Assembly (NCBI GenBank): GCA_013995675.1
Contig: VWRR01000003.1
Span: 620,001-684,000, forward strand
DNA: 64,000 nucleotides
Reading direction: 5' to 3'
From: Cyanidiococcus yangmingshanensis
Taxonomy: Eukaryota > Rhodophyta > Bangiophyceae > Cyanidiales > Cyanidiaceae
Each line of letters starts with the position of its first letter. The first letter of the stretch is position 1. Below the pieces are notes generated by a model. It saw only the letters and a list, made by a program, of their open reading frames with translations, had not been told where the DNA came from and ran no database searches. Shown here piece after piece: positions 45,203 to 54,528 of the stretch. A program made the position numbers and the translations under genes.

Positions 45203-46459
45203 CTAAGACGACGAACTCTGGTCATCAGGGTGCTCCGACCCTGAAGTTGGTGGCGGCGGCGACTGCATTCGAAGAGAGGGCGGCAGCTTGCTCTCATCGA
45301 TCTCGATTTTCTTCCCCAATGTACCTTGCAGCTTTTCTTTCAACCGAGAATTGCCGAAACCGAATCGACGTCGCATCTTTTCCTGGTATTCTTCCATTTC
45401 TGCAAACGTATTTCCGATTGGGCCGAGCACGCTGAGCTCATCGTAACCGACGTTGGAGTCGTAGCCCTCCCAGTCGATCTCGTTAGGGATACGGGTCTCA
45501 ATCGCATAAGTAGCGTTGCCAAAACCACCCATTCGTTTCACAGTCGATAAACGGAACAAGATATCCGGCCCTTCGTAGAAGAATTTCTCGGTCACCTCTC
45601 CACCTTCGTACGGCGTTACCAAAAATAGTGAGTCTTCCTCATCCATGTAAAAGTCTCCGGCTATAGGAACGATTTCAGCATATCCCCGATCACGCAGGAT
45701 TTTCCCCCGACGTCCTTTAGAGTCCGGGTCTGCAACAAGGGCGAAAATTGCCTCTCCGGTGTGCGCGTCACCCTCTTGGTCCCATTGTAAGGTGGCTCGC
45801 CAGTTCACGAGACAACCCCCCATGGCAGCATCCTCGGCACAGTTGTGCAATTTGCATAGGTTCCGAACACGTTCATCATCGGCCTCAAGCAACTGCACTG
45901 AGATACGTGACTCGCCATTCTCTTGACGACGAAAAGCGAGGTGGTGCGTCATGCGCTTCGAGAGCCATTCACCTTCGCGCAAACGGAAAAACTCCATTGC
46001 ATCCGCAATGTCCATCGTTTTCCCAACGGCAAAGGGCTCCAACGGAAAATCAGGTATCCCCTTGAGACGCTCACGGACTTGATCAGCGGTCAGTTTCTCT
46101 GCTCCCTCGTTGAGCAGTCCTGCAGCGCCGAAAGGTAAAATCAGGTCAATCATTTCCTCAAAGTCCTTCACCCATATGTCCTCTTCTGGCGGCGGCAACT
46201 CTGGAACGAACTTTTCTCCCTTCGAAGCGGTCGCGAAGAGCGCCAGTGACCCACCGTGGCGGGCTCTGGTCACCAACCACGATCGCCCCGAAAGCGGTCT
46301 CGAACTGCAACAACGTCCATACGCCGACTTCCTAGCCGCAGGTACCAGTCCGGTGCTCCCGACAAAGAGCAAATGCCTACACCCTGAAGGTGTCCAAGAA
46401 ACCCTATGTACTAGACCTGTGGGGAACGACAAGCAAGTTGGAATCGATGGACACGACAT
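45203..46459 (-). CDS. Phycobilin:biliprotein lyase, CpcS/CpeS type, plastid
   Basis: Attaches phycocyanobilin to Cys of phycobiliproteins for phycobilisome assembly. The lyase domain lies at about residues 152-345: ADAMEFFRLREGEWLSKRMT with HHLAFRRQE matches the family EFF....G.W.SQRT.HHL start; GKILRDRGYAEIVPIAGDFY and RFGGF-like MGGFGNATYAIETRIP mark the later beta-barrel strands. The first ~75 residues form a Ser/Arg-rich transit peptide, followed by an acidic linker. The C-terminus is Pro/Ser-rich. Starts at ATG 46459. This gene is the best marker that the host is a phycobilisome-bearing alga. Confidence 0.88.
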   Translation of the reverse strand: MSCPSIPTCLSFPTGLVHRVSWTPSGCRHLLFVGSTGLVPAARKSAYGRCCSSRPLSGRSWLVTRARHGGSLALFATASKGEKFVPELPPPEEDIWVKDFEEMIDLILPFGAAGLLNEGAEKLTADQVRERLKGIPDFPLEPFAVGKTMDIADAMEFFRLREGEWLSKRMTHHLAFRRQENGESRISVQLLEADDERVRNLCKLHNCAEDAAMGGCLVNWRATLQWDQEGDAHTGEAIFALVADPDSKGRRGKILRDRGYAEIVPIAGDFYMDEEDSLFLVTPYEGGEVTEKFFYEGPDILFRLSTVKRMGGFGNATYAIETRIPNEIDWEGYDSNVGYDELSVLGPIGNTFAEMEEYQEKMRRRFGFGNSRLKEKLQGTLGKKIEIDESKLPPSLRMQSPPPPTSGSEHPDDQSSSS

Positions 46460-46622
46460 TACCTCAGCTGTCCTTTTCTACCGCTGCGACCAACGAGTCC
46501 GAAATGTTGCGTTGAAGAGCACGCGGTGTCGACGCGAGTCGTGACCCAATCGACCGATTGGTCACTCTTTTTGTATGTACCGGGTACGATAACCATTCTC
46601 TGGTTTGCATCCAGGCGAACGT

Positions 46623-47135
46623 ATGCAACAAACAGATGATGAAAAGGCTGGTTCATCTATCGGAACGATTGAAGGACACTGGATCATGACTTATCCGTTA
46701 TATTTTGCGGAAGAACGGAGCCGAACCGATGGTCGACGGGTTTCGCGAGCGTTGGCCGTGGCTGCCCCTGAAGCAGCGGAAATCTTCCGAGTGTGTCGAG
46801 AAAATCTCCGACTTGTTGCTGTTTTGGAGGGAGACAAGAAGCATCCTCGTGACTTTTTTGCCCCTGGCAGAGTGAAGGTGCAGCTCCCTGAGCAGTCCAC
46901 AGAGGCGAACGGTGGTACACCTACGGCGAGGCGGAAGGCGCTGCTGCGCGCCATAGCGGAAGCGCTGCAGCAGGAGCGTCGCACACGGAGCGTCGCAGCA
47001 GATTGTCATCGGGGTCAAAAAGCCGGGAGAGTGAGTTCATCAGGGTCTGCTGCTGGAAAAGCGACAGTAACGTCAGGGGGCGCATCGGTGACCAGTGCTC
47101 GCCGAAGACAAAAGCGACGAGGCAATACCTCATGA
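46623..47135 (+). CDS. SRP19: Signal recognition particle 19 kDa protein
   Basis: Binds SRP RNA helices 6 and 8 and allows SRP54 to join. About 170 residues. The SRP19 fold: MTYPLYFAEERSRTDGRRVS, then AAPEAAEIFRVCRE, LEGDKKHPRDFFAPGRVKVQ, which matches IYPxYFxxxxxxxEGRRV...A....P...EI.......E..K.(H/Y)PR.....GRV.V. The C-terminus is Lys/Arg/Ser-rich as usual. ATG 46623 is preferred over a TTG at 46605. Divergent from the phycobilin lyase by about 160 bases. Confidence 0.9.
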   Translation: MQQTDDEKAGSSIGTIEGHWIMTYPLYFAEERSRTDGRRVSRALAVAAPEAAEIFRVCRENLRLVAVLEGDKKHPRDFFAPGRVKVQLPEQSTEANGGTPTARRKALLRAIAEALQQERRTRSVAADCHRGQKAGRVSSSGSAAGKATVTSGGASVTSARRRQKRRGNTS

Positions 47136-47551
47136 ACGCCGACCACAACGAGGTCAACGAGCGTTTACCTTGGTTACGCTTGTAAAGTCTAGACGTTAGC
47201 ATGTGTGGAGTGTTCGTGACTCTTGACCAAACACATCCTAGTAAAAGGAAGCGCATGCCGTCTCGAGTTCTTTAGCGACTTGGGCGAGCGTCGAGCACAA
47301 CAGTCAGATAACCATAGATCCCGCGAACGTACAGCGGGTCGGGTAAACGATGATGGTGACGGGCGTTGAAACTCTTGTTTTTCGTAACACCAGCGCCCCG
47401 TCGCTAACCGAATCGGCACATATCCGCACGTGTCGTCCTCAAGTCACCGCTGGAGCCCCGTTTCCGAATGTAAGTACGGATTCGAAATCAGCAATGATGA
47501 CAAAAAAGTACCCAGTGGATCCGTCATAACGCTCATGACTGGGTCGGTCTC
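47136..47551. other. Convergent intergenic region
   Basis: Between the ends of SRP19 and the RuvX-like gene. Nothing recognised. Confidence 0.5.
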
Positions 47552-48409
47552 TCAGCTTGACCCGTGAGATGATTGCATCGCGTTGGAGTCGGTCTCGGGC
47601 GAACTTTTTGTTCCCGGCCTCGAGCCCTGTCGCAAGAAGCGTCGCAATTCTTCGAGTACATCAAACAGGATCTCATGAACCGCGATGCTATCTTCCCTTA
47701 AGGACGCAGCAAAGGCTTCCCGTTCTTCACGTTTCGGATCGTGGTATGTTCCGGGGTACTTTCTCTCCTTTCGATACAGAGCCTTGCGCAGCCTTCGCGA
47801 GGGGACGCCCTCTGTACCGCCAAAGAGCATCCGTCGAATAAGGGATGGCCGCAAGAGCGGTTCTGGCTCTGCGGGGCCCTCTTTTTCCGCTCGGATCCGC
47901 TCTCTTTCCGGATACAGCTCGAGCTCGCGGATAACACCTTCAAGGTCTCGCACTTGTTCTCGAACAGTTTGCAAAACGTGCGCCTCGTTCCAGTAGAGGA
48001 TCGCGAGTCCCCGAGTGCGCTCCTCTTCGGTATCAACCAACTTGTCTGTGTGTCGAACGAGCTCCTCCACATAGTTGCAGAGCTCCGTCGGCGGATTTTC
48101 GATGGGACCCACGCCTGCATCTTGATCGCAATTAGCGACGTTCACGACGACACCACCCACGTTCAACTGAGCGTGGTCGTCGTCGAGACGAGCCCGCTCT
48201 AAAGCGCGGTTTAGCACCTCTGCGTCCGCAGGCACACCGTCCTCCGAGCGCTCCAGCAAACCGAAAGGAGCTGCAATCGTCCAGTCGCGATTAGAAGCTG
48301 CGACCAGCACATAACGCTCACAAAAGTCAAACCCTAGCAGACGCTGACGACTGCGCAGGTGACTCGCCAGTGCCGCTACAGAGCCGACTCGCACCAACGG
48401 GATCATCAT
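47552..48409 (-). CDS. RuvX/YqgF-like RNase H-fold protein, probably organellar
   Basis: The N-terminal part resembles YqgF: RLLGFDFCERYVLVAASNRD corresponds to the family LGxDxGxKRxGxA strand pair with the catalytic Asp kept, IAAPFGLLERSED follows, and later VVVNVANCDQDAGVGPIENP with FVEEL-like NYVEELVRH at the position of GLP...DG. The usual second-site DERxTT is replaced by LYWNEAHVLQTV. Bacterial YqgF matures 16S rRNA; plant relatives are plastid-located. The second half is highly charged (ELELYPERERIRAEKEGPAE), with a JmjC-free, unknown tail of about 120 residues. Assignment is moderate. Confidence 0.5.
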   Translation of the reverse strand: MMIPLVRVGSVAALASHLRSRQRLLGFDFCERYVLVAASNRDWTIAAPFGLLERSEDGVPADAEVLNRALERARLDDDHAQLNVGGVVVNVANCDQDAGVGPIENPPTELCNYVEELVRHTDKLVDTEEERTRGLAILYWNEAHVLQTVREQVRDLEGVIRELELYPERERIRAEKEGPAEPEPLLRPSLIRRMLFGGTEGVPSRRLRKALYRKERKYPGTYHDPKREEREAFAASLREDSIAVHEILFDVLEELRRFLRQGSRPGTKSSPETDSNAMQSSHGSS

Positions 48410-48951
48410 CAATAGATCAAAACGATTCGCTTTCGCCTACGCGACCCAAGTCGACAATATTCCTATCCTTCGTTCCTTAAAGTCCTATATCGTTCATTGA
48501 GGCCTCCAAGACTAGACAAGATCAATCTGGTGTCTCGATCGCCAAAGAGCAGCACTCAGTTCGTGTCCAGCGCACGTTCGCGTACTCGCGATAGGACACC
48601 CGGACCCTAGTCGGCGGCGCGCGGCACGCTCGGTCTTCCGCTGATCCTCTGCGCTCATTTTCCTCTGAACCATCAATTCCCTCGTTCGGGTGAACTTTTG
48701 GAGCGCATGCTTCCGATACTTTGAACCGTGCCAACAACGATGGCTCACGGATCACTGCATGCATTCCATCTCTGTGCAACTGCTCTCATTCAATTGTCCA
48801 TTCCCTTGTTTGTGTTGAATCCCTGGAATCGATGCATCTGCTGATGCACGCATCCATGCGTGCAATGCGAGCCCGAGGCCATTCCGCAGCGCGCGCGATT
48901 GCCAACCAGCGGGCGCTCCACCGGCGCGTCATCCGTTGAACGGGCCCGATG

Positions 48952-48956
<5 letters not shown>

Positions 48957-48985
<29 letters not shown>
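48957..48985. repeat. (GAC)n trinucleotide microsatellite
   Basis: Nine or so consecutive GAC units in the GC-rich intergenic block. Confidence 0.85.
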
Positions 48986-49126
48986 CACCGCGCCATGGCG
49001 TTTCCCCGAAGCGATCAGCGATGCGATGGATCCCAAGGTCGTCGGCGCGCGGCAGGTCGGACGGTCGACGGCGTTGAGGGCGCCTCGCGTCGGGCCCCAC
49101 AGGCCAGTACCCTAGCGGGGTGTGTG

Positions 49127-49159
<33 letters not shown>

Positions 49160-49160
49160 C
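49127..49160. repeat. (CTGG)n tetranucleotide microsatellite
   Basis: Eight or so tandem units upstream of the kinase. Translated in the open frame they give a Gly-Trp-Leu-Ala repeat, which is not part of the kinase. Confidence 0.85.
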
Positions 49161-49275
49161 ACCGTTTGCGGCGCTAGGCTTGTTGCAGAGACGTCCACGT
49201 GGTGCTGTAGAGGCAGTTTGCTCTTCGAACGGGGCTCGAATATTCTCTTGGTGTGTTGCTGGTTTCGTTTCATTG

Positions 49276-50253
49276 ATGACAGACGATATTGAAGCGGTGC
49301 AAGTTTCGGTGAAGGAGCGACTCGCTCAAAAGCGCATTCCATGGGAGGCAGTTACGCTTGGGAAGGAACTCGGCCGTGGTACCGAGACCGTGGTTTATCA
49401 AGGTAACTACGAACAGCGTCCGGTTGCAGTTAAGATACTTAATGCTGATGCGCGTGGAGAGACTCGCTACACGTTCCGAACAGAGCTTGAGATAGTACTG
49501 GGGAAGCTCGAATGGCACCCGAACATCTTGAATTACTATGGCTGGGGTATTCGTCCTGACGACGATAGCATGTTTCTCGTCATGGAGCTATTCGAGGGCG
49601 GGCCGATTTCGAAGCGGCGAAAATGGGTCTCCCGACGACCGCATTTGGTCTATCGGATCATGCGCGACGTTGCACGAGCGTTGGCCTACATCCACGCGCA
49701 TGAACTTATCCATCGTGACCTCAAGTCCAGCAACGTACTGGTTGATCGCTCGGTCCATACGGCCAAGTTGTCGGATTTTGGGGTCAGTCGGACGCAAGGT
49801 GGCGACGAGGCCGTGATGACCGCACTGACGGGAACCTATCGCTTTATGGCACCCGAAGTAATTCGCGGCGAACACTACGATGCCCGCGCGGATATTTACA
49901 GTTACGGAATTCTGTTCAATGAGTTGCTGACTGGAACGATGCCCTACGAGGATACCTATATGACGCCGGTACAAACCGCAACAGCGGTGGTCTCGAAAAA
50001 TCTGCGACCACGCCTTGTGAAAGCGAGCGAAAAGGTGCCAACCGCGGTTGTTACCCTAATTGAGCGATGTTGGGCGCTGGATCCGCAGCAGCGACCTAGT
50101 GCCGACGAGATTGCTGCCTTCCTCGATGATATTTGTGGCGATGTGGGTACGGCCAGTCCTGACGGATCCCTTGCTGAATCGGATTCAACCAAGCGAAGTT
50201 CATCTTTCGAGCGGAATACCCATAGCAGGGCAAGAAGCTGCCGACAGCAGTGA
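49276..50253 (+). CDS. TKL/Raf-like protein kinase
   Basis: 325 residues from ATG 49276, essentially a bare catalytic domain. Glycine loop GKELGRGTETVVYQG, VAVKIL with the ATP-binding Lys about residue 53, HRDLKSSNVLVD (catalytic loop, near residue 146), DFGVSRTQ, and TYRFMAPEVI with Arg-Ala-Asp-Ile-Tyr-Ser-Tyr-Gly in subdomain IX. HRDLKSSN and the YRFMAPEV text are characteristic of tyrosine-kinase-like Ser/Thr kinases. The short Ser-rich tail has no domain. The frame extends upstream through a microsatellite to a GTG, which I treat as untranslated. The pathway is unknown. Confidence 0.88.
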   Translation: MTDDIEAVQVSVKERLAQKRIPWEAVTLGKELGRGTETVVYQGNYEQRPVAVKILNADARGETRYTFRTELEIVLGKLEWHPNILNYYGWGIRPDDDSMFLVMELFEGGPISKRRKWVSRRPHLVYRIMRDVARALAYIHAHELIHRDLKSSNVLVDRSVHTAKLSDFGVSRTQGGDEAVMTALTGTYRFMAPEVIRGEHYDARADIYSYGILFNELLTGTMPYEDTYMTPVQTATAVVSKNLRPRLVKASEKVPTAVVTLIERCWALDPQQRPSADEIAAFLDDICGDVGTASPDGSLAESDSTKRSSSFERNTHSRARSCRQQ

Positions 50254-50661
50254 ATAACATTGAGTCTGGGCCCAGTCGCAAACCCCAGAAGCTGTTCCTC
50301 CCGGGGTGCTCATGGCGGCGTCCTCTTCACGATCTGGTGCTCGCAAGGAGAGCACGCCTCTCGTCGTTATGCTCCTGCTGTTTACCCAGCGGTCAGACCA
50401 AGAAACTGGATGTTGCTACGATTGGGATCTTCATGCTTCGAGTCCAAGCTTTTCGCAAGCGTTGACAACGTGCTCGACATAACTCACGCCACGTGCATAC
50501 CGCGACGACCACCACAGCGGTTTGGATGCGGTGACGATTCGCGAGACATCAACCCATCAAGCGATCCCATTCAGGGGATAGGTGGCCGCAAGCCACCCGA
50601 TTCACATGGTTTGCGCATTTTCCCTCTCGCCTGTTATGGAAAATTCCAACAAAGCGACGCC
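50254..50661. other. Convergent intergenic region
   Basis: Between the ends of the kinase and the hydrolase. No supported feature. Confidence 0.5.
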
Positions 50662-51543
50662 TCAGGCCAGTGCGTGAGCCCATCGAGCGAACTGATGCGG
50701 TGATCCGTACCAGTTTGCCGCGTCCGTCAGAGGTGAGTGTTTCGCATCGGGCAGAAGGATGGCCTGCGCACCCCGCATAAAGGACGCACATGCCGGTACA
50801 ATACCATCACCGACAACGTGGCCGCGACCACAAACAGGCCAGTAGGAAGCATAGGCGACGAGTTCATCGAGGTTGCGGGACCAGGGCCGACCACGAACGG
50901 CCTTGGATCCCACGCACACGTATCGTACACCAGCGTTTTCGCGATGCTGCCAATGATACCGCGTTTCTAGATAAGCAAGGATACCCCTGGTTTGGTCGAA
51001 GACCCCAGCCGGCGGAGCCACATTTGGTGTCCCCAGGGTGATCACTGCACGCACCCGCTTTCGATGGACTTGGCTCGCAAACTCGCTCACAAAGAGCCGT
51101 GCCAGCCAGCCACCCGCCGAATGACCAATGAGGTTCACGCCCCAGTCCCCGTCTTCTCCTAACGCACGAATCAGTTCAGTGAAGACGAGCTCCAATCGAA
51201 GAAAGTACCACGCCATAACCTGTTGTGGTTGAAGCGCCCCCCGCCAGTACGCTGGCAGCAAGAGGCCGCGCGCGTTCCGCAACCAGTCGTATCGAGCGAT
51301 CGGCAGCACCCGAGAGTGTGCAGGTAACAAGCTCAGCATATCATCATAGTCGCTGGATGCGTTCCCCAAACCAGGTAGGATCAAACAGGGCTGCGTCGCC
51401 ACACCTCTTCCAGAGGCAGCTGCTCGCCCAGCCTCCACGACGTGACCCAGACACGCTCTCGGTGACCCAGGCACCAAAGGGCGCGTCACAAACCGCTGTC
51501 TCAGCCCGTACCTCCATGGCTGTGCTTGAACCACAAACTTCAC
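50662..51543 (-). CDS. Alpha/beta-hydrolase (lipase-like), probably plastid
   Basis: 293 residues. CLILPGLGNASSDYDDMLS is the oxyanion-hole strand, NLIGHSAGGWLARLF near 51115 holds the nucleophile Ser in GHSAG, VVGDGIVP carries the likely acid, and LLPDAKHSPLTDA the His. The order fits the PGAP1/plant plastid lipase-like group found in algae and land plants. The first ~50 residues are basic and may be a transit peptide. No ATG precedes the domain in frame (the first codon is GTG at 51543), so the true start may be in another frame after a base error. The substrate (galactolipid, acyl ester) cannot be told. Confidence 0.75.
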   Translation of the reverse strand: MKFVVQAQPWRYGLRQRFVTRPLVPGSPRACLGHVVEAGRAAASGRGVATQPCLILPGLGNASSDYDDMLSLLPAHSRVLPIARYDWLRNARGLLLPAYWRGALQPQQVMAWYFLRLELVFTELIRALGEDGDWGVNLIGHSAGGWLARLFVSEFASQVHRKRVRAVITLGTPNVAPPAGVFDQTRGILAYLETRYHWQHRENAGVRYVCVGSKAVRGRPWSRNLDELVAYASYWPVCGRGHVVGDGIVPACASFMRGAQAILLPDAKHSPLTDAANWYGSPHQFARWAHALA

Positions 51544-52197
51544 TAAAGCGAGCGTCGTTCCAACGCCCTACACCCACCGAGAAGTGATGGCTATGGCGTC
51601 CAACACCACGTCTTTAGGTATGAATTCCTGACCCTAATTGGCTAGCCCTGCGGATCTCAGGCGGGTGCCGGGCTCGGCCTTCAAAGCCGATGGACGCCGC
51701 GAGGCGTTGCCGTTCGACTCGGCCTGCGGGGCGGACTTGTTCCAGAACCGACCAGACTGAACAAGACGAGCGCTGTGTCTGTATCCAATGATCAAGCCAA
51801 CGAGCGCATTCGTCTCATCCAGGTTCTTGTTTGGACAACTGGACAAGGGCGGACGACGATCGAGCCCTGATCACGTCATCTCCAACGTTACGGTGCTGCC
51901 GTATCGCTTTTCGAAAAGCGTCTAGCGTGAATGCTCCGTTGGGCTGATGCAGTTTGGCGCTGTTTTGTCGTCGTCAACGGGTGCTGCAGTTGGAATGTTC
52001 CAGCGAGCCGTCGAGCACATAGGTTTCTGTGACGCAATGATGCTCATGGGTGAATCATTGGATATTGCACATGCCTGGTCATCGTGCATCCAGGTACCCA
52101 AATGATCGTCTTTGCCAGCGATTCGGTGCATTTGTCACCTGACGATGCGTCATTGGCGGAATGTCTGGAAACGTCACGAGCGAGCATGATGTCCTGA
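51544..52197. other. Intergenic
   Basis: Between two minus-strand genes. A minus-strand frame without ATG at 51634-51846 has readable composition but no family. Nothing else. Confidence 0.4.
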
Positions 52198-53433
52198 TCA
52201 GCAGCCGCTCGGTCCACGCTTGCCGGGTGCCGCAACAGGGGCCAAGGCACCAGTATTCGTCGGATCTGTCGGCGTCATCAGCGATGGCTGACGATGCTCC
52301 TTGTCCAGGACATCGTTCAGATTCCCGGAGATGTACAGTTGTGCAATCTGGTCATTCACGGTGGTCATGTCTGACGGAGCAGGTGCAATGGTGTCAGCGA
52401 TGAGAACATGTTGGCGGCAGCGGCCTTGTCGATCCTGTTCGACGTCATCAACGTCATTGGATGCCTTGAGGTTGCCTCCAGCACTATTTGAAACGTCTAC
52501 TTGGAACGCCTCGAAGCGTCGCATGGATGTGGTGTCTTGAATGGGATCATTCAAGGCAGCAGCGACATCTTGGTGACTCACTTTCGAAGATGCCGCCGCT
52601 CGATATCCGTCTCGTTCACGGTCGCTGGTCTCTGGTTCATGGAGCTTGGTACCTGAAATGGACGTTGCGTTCGTTTCACTTACAGGCAGTATGGTTTGAT
52701 TGGCAACAAATGTACGCACGCTACCATCGTGTCGTCGTAGGGCCTCTAGAAACCAACGAAAGAGACCCTGCTGCTCGAGAAAGGTATCCGACGCCTGCCG
52801 ATCGGGATCGTTCCACGGTATCGGATGAATGCTCGTGTATGATGGGTTGTGTTTCGCTTTGTATGCATCGTCGTCGATGAGCAGCGTGTTGTCAAGGTGA
52901 TAGAATCCATCAAACTGTCGCCAGATGTGGTTCAAGTCCTTGAACATGAGGGGTTTGTGCTTCGAGCCAGGCGCTCGCCCCCCAGCGATCTTGGTACAGT
53001 CGCTCTGATCCATCACGAACACGAGCTGTTTCCTCTGTTCTATCGACAAGAGTGCCGATAAAATGTCATCCACGTTTGGCCGCTGTGCTGTCGACCAGAC
53101 ACCCACGTGGAAATGTGCCAAAACGTATTCAAGGAAGGAGCCTGCACCAGGTCGACGCCAGATGCAAAAACGCTTCGTCACTACATCTGGTTGGCGCTGA
53201 TAGCAGGCACCCACGCGTCCATCCTCTTGACCAGGCCGAGGATGCAACGGAGTGCGCCAGACGAGAAACCCGTTCAGGTCGAGGACGAGGAGTTTGGGCC
53301 ACTTGAGCGCCGGTTCAACGACAAGTCGGCGCAGACGTTCTGCTTCAATTCGCCACACTTGAGTCTGCATGGTCGATCTTCCTCTCGTCGTCGTGCCAGC
53401 TCTATCGATTTCATGCTCTAATCGAGCTGGCAT
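52198..53433 (-). CDS. HAD-family FCP1/NIF-like protein with DLNG motif
   Basis: 411 residues. The FCP1-like (NIF) fold spans about residues 40-235: LLVLDLNGFLVWR at motif I, RPGAGSFLEYVLAHFHVGVW-STAQ (motif II region), KPLMFKDLNHIW with the conserved Lys-Asp-Leu, and LLIDDDAYKAKHNP (motif III DD). CTD phosphatases use DxDxT at motif I; here the second Asp is Asn (D-L-N-G). The first Asp, the nucleophile, is kept, but loss of the acid/base Asp predicts weak or altered catalysis. Similar DVNG/DLNG HAD proteins exist in plants. The C-terminal 170 residues are Ser/Asp/Thr-rich and look disordered. Starts at ATG 53433. Confidence 0.78.
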   Translation of the reverse strand: MPARLEHEIDRAGTTTRGRSTMQTQVWRIEAERLRRLVVEPALKWPKLLVLDLNGFLVWRTPLHPRPGQEDGRVGACYQRQPDVVTKRFCIWRRPGAGSFLEYVLAHFHVGVWSTAQRPNVDDILSALLSIEQRKQLVFVMDQSDCTKIAGGRAPGSKHKPLMFKDLNHIWRQFDGFYHLDNTLLIDDDAYKAKHNPSYTSIHPIPWNDPDRQASDTFLEQQGLFRWFLEALRRHDGSVRTFVANQTILPVSETNATSISGTKLHEPETSDRERDGYRAAASSKVSHQDVAAALNDPIQDTTSMRRFEAFQVDVSNSAGGNLKASNDVDDVEQDRQGRCRQHVLIADTIAPAPSDMTTVNDQIAQLYISGNLNDVLDKEHRQPSLMTPTDPTNTGALAPVAAPGKRGPSGC

Positions 53434-53712
53434 AAGTGCAAGGCACTTGGCATCCTAGAGGCGACACCACAGTCGCTTCTATGAACCAGCGCGTGACGTG
53501 TCCTCTCTGAACGCGAGCGCTGGCCGCATCCCTGAGACTCCAAGTGCCGTTCCTTGCCGCGAGTTGTTTGTGAGTCTCTATGTTCACAAACCTACACGGA
53601 GCCACAGTATCGCTATCTACGAGAAGCTGTTTGGAGGATTTTTGGCGTATCAAAATCGTAAGCGCAGCGTGCACAGGGGGCGAAGAGAACGTGCGAAGGA
53701 GTCTCAAGGGTT

Positions 53713-54528
53713 ATGGTGAAACGCACAAGGTCGCGGACTCGGTACGTAGCTTTTGCAGGTGGCGCGCTACGGGTAGCCAGCTCATCGAGACACCACTGCA
53801 GCAGCAATGCGATGCGTACGTCAGCAACAACCCTGATGTTGGTGAATCGCAAGTGCTTTCGAGGCACAAACTGGTCTGGCGGCGTGACTCATCTCCCGTG
53901 CCGGAATCGTATGACAAGGGCTCGTATAGAAAGGGGTGCGTCGCAACGATGGCGAGTGAGCCTCTCTGATGAAGCCAAGAAGGAAGCGGAAAAGCTCTTG
54001 ACATCCAATGAGACGAGCCAGCGCTTGGAAGAATCAACCAGTAATGGCCACGTGACTGAGCAAACATCGATCCGAACGAGTGGCGGGTTCAGTCCCAAAG
54101 CACAACGTTTGCTGATCTATTTGGCGATCTCAACGACGATCATTCTCGGTTTGATCCCGTTGTCGCTCTACGTCGGTCCGCCCTTGACGGGTGCTGGCTT
54201 TGCGGATCCCAAACTGAAATACTTGGACTCGGCTCCGACGATCGCCTTTCTAGTGGGCTATCTGGGTTTCATTTTTGTGGACCGTTCCCTCGCTCGTCCA
54301 TTGATGGTGATTCTGGGAATATCAGCAGTGCTCTCGACGATATCGGTTAAGATTAGCGAGCTCAAGCTCCTCAAGGCCGATAACGAGACGGCATTCTTGG
54401 TTTTTACGATTCCTCTCGGAGTGTATTTCGCCATTCAGACCCTGTGGAATGATGGGCCACGGCAGGATAGCGATTCATGGGGATCACCATCGGATACCAA
54501 GGGGTCAGAGGAAGACCACGAGGCATAG
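53713..54528 (+). CDS. Membrane protein of unknown function with transit-like leader
   Basis: 271 residues. The first ~70 are Arg/Ser/Thr-rich with few acids, like a plastid transit peptide. A Glu/Ser-rich hydrophilic stretch (about 80-125) precedes four hydrophobic segments: LLIYLAISTTIILGLIPLSL, TIAFLVGYLGFIFVD, LMVILGISAVLSTI and AFLVFTIPLGVYFAIQTL. It ends in an acidic tail. The arrangement suggests a thylakoid or envelope membrane protein. I do not recognise the family. Confidence 0.65.
   Translation: MVKRTRSRTRYVAFAGGALRVASSSRHHCSSNAMRTSATTLMLVNRKCFRGTNWSGGVTHLPCRNRMTRARIERGASQRWRVSLSDEAKKEAEKLLTSNETSQRLEESTSNGHVTEQTSIRTSGGFSPKAQRLLIYLAISTTIILGLIPLSLYVGPPLTGAGFADPKLKYLDSAPTIAFLVGYLGFIFVDRSLARPLMVILGISAVLSTISVKISELKLLKADNETAFLVFTIPLGVYFAIQTLWNDGPRQDSDSWGSPSDTKGSEEDHEA

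Larger units (their letters stand above)
48410..49275. other. Divergent intergenic region, GC-rich
   Basis: Between the RuvX-like gene (minus) and the kinase (plus). The part from 48900 to 49170 is GC-rich and contains two microsatellites. No conserved frame. Confidence 0.45.

Noticed and set aside
49120-49275. N-terminal extension of the kinase with repeated Gly-Trp-Leu-Ala
   Set aside because: It is only the translation of a CTGG microsatellite from a GTG codon. The ATG at 49276 just before the kinase domain is a better start.
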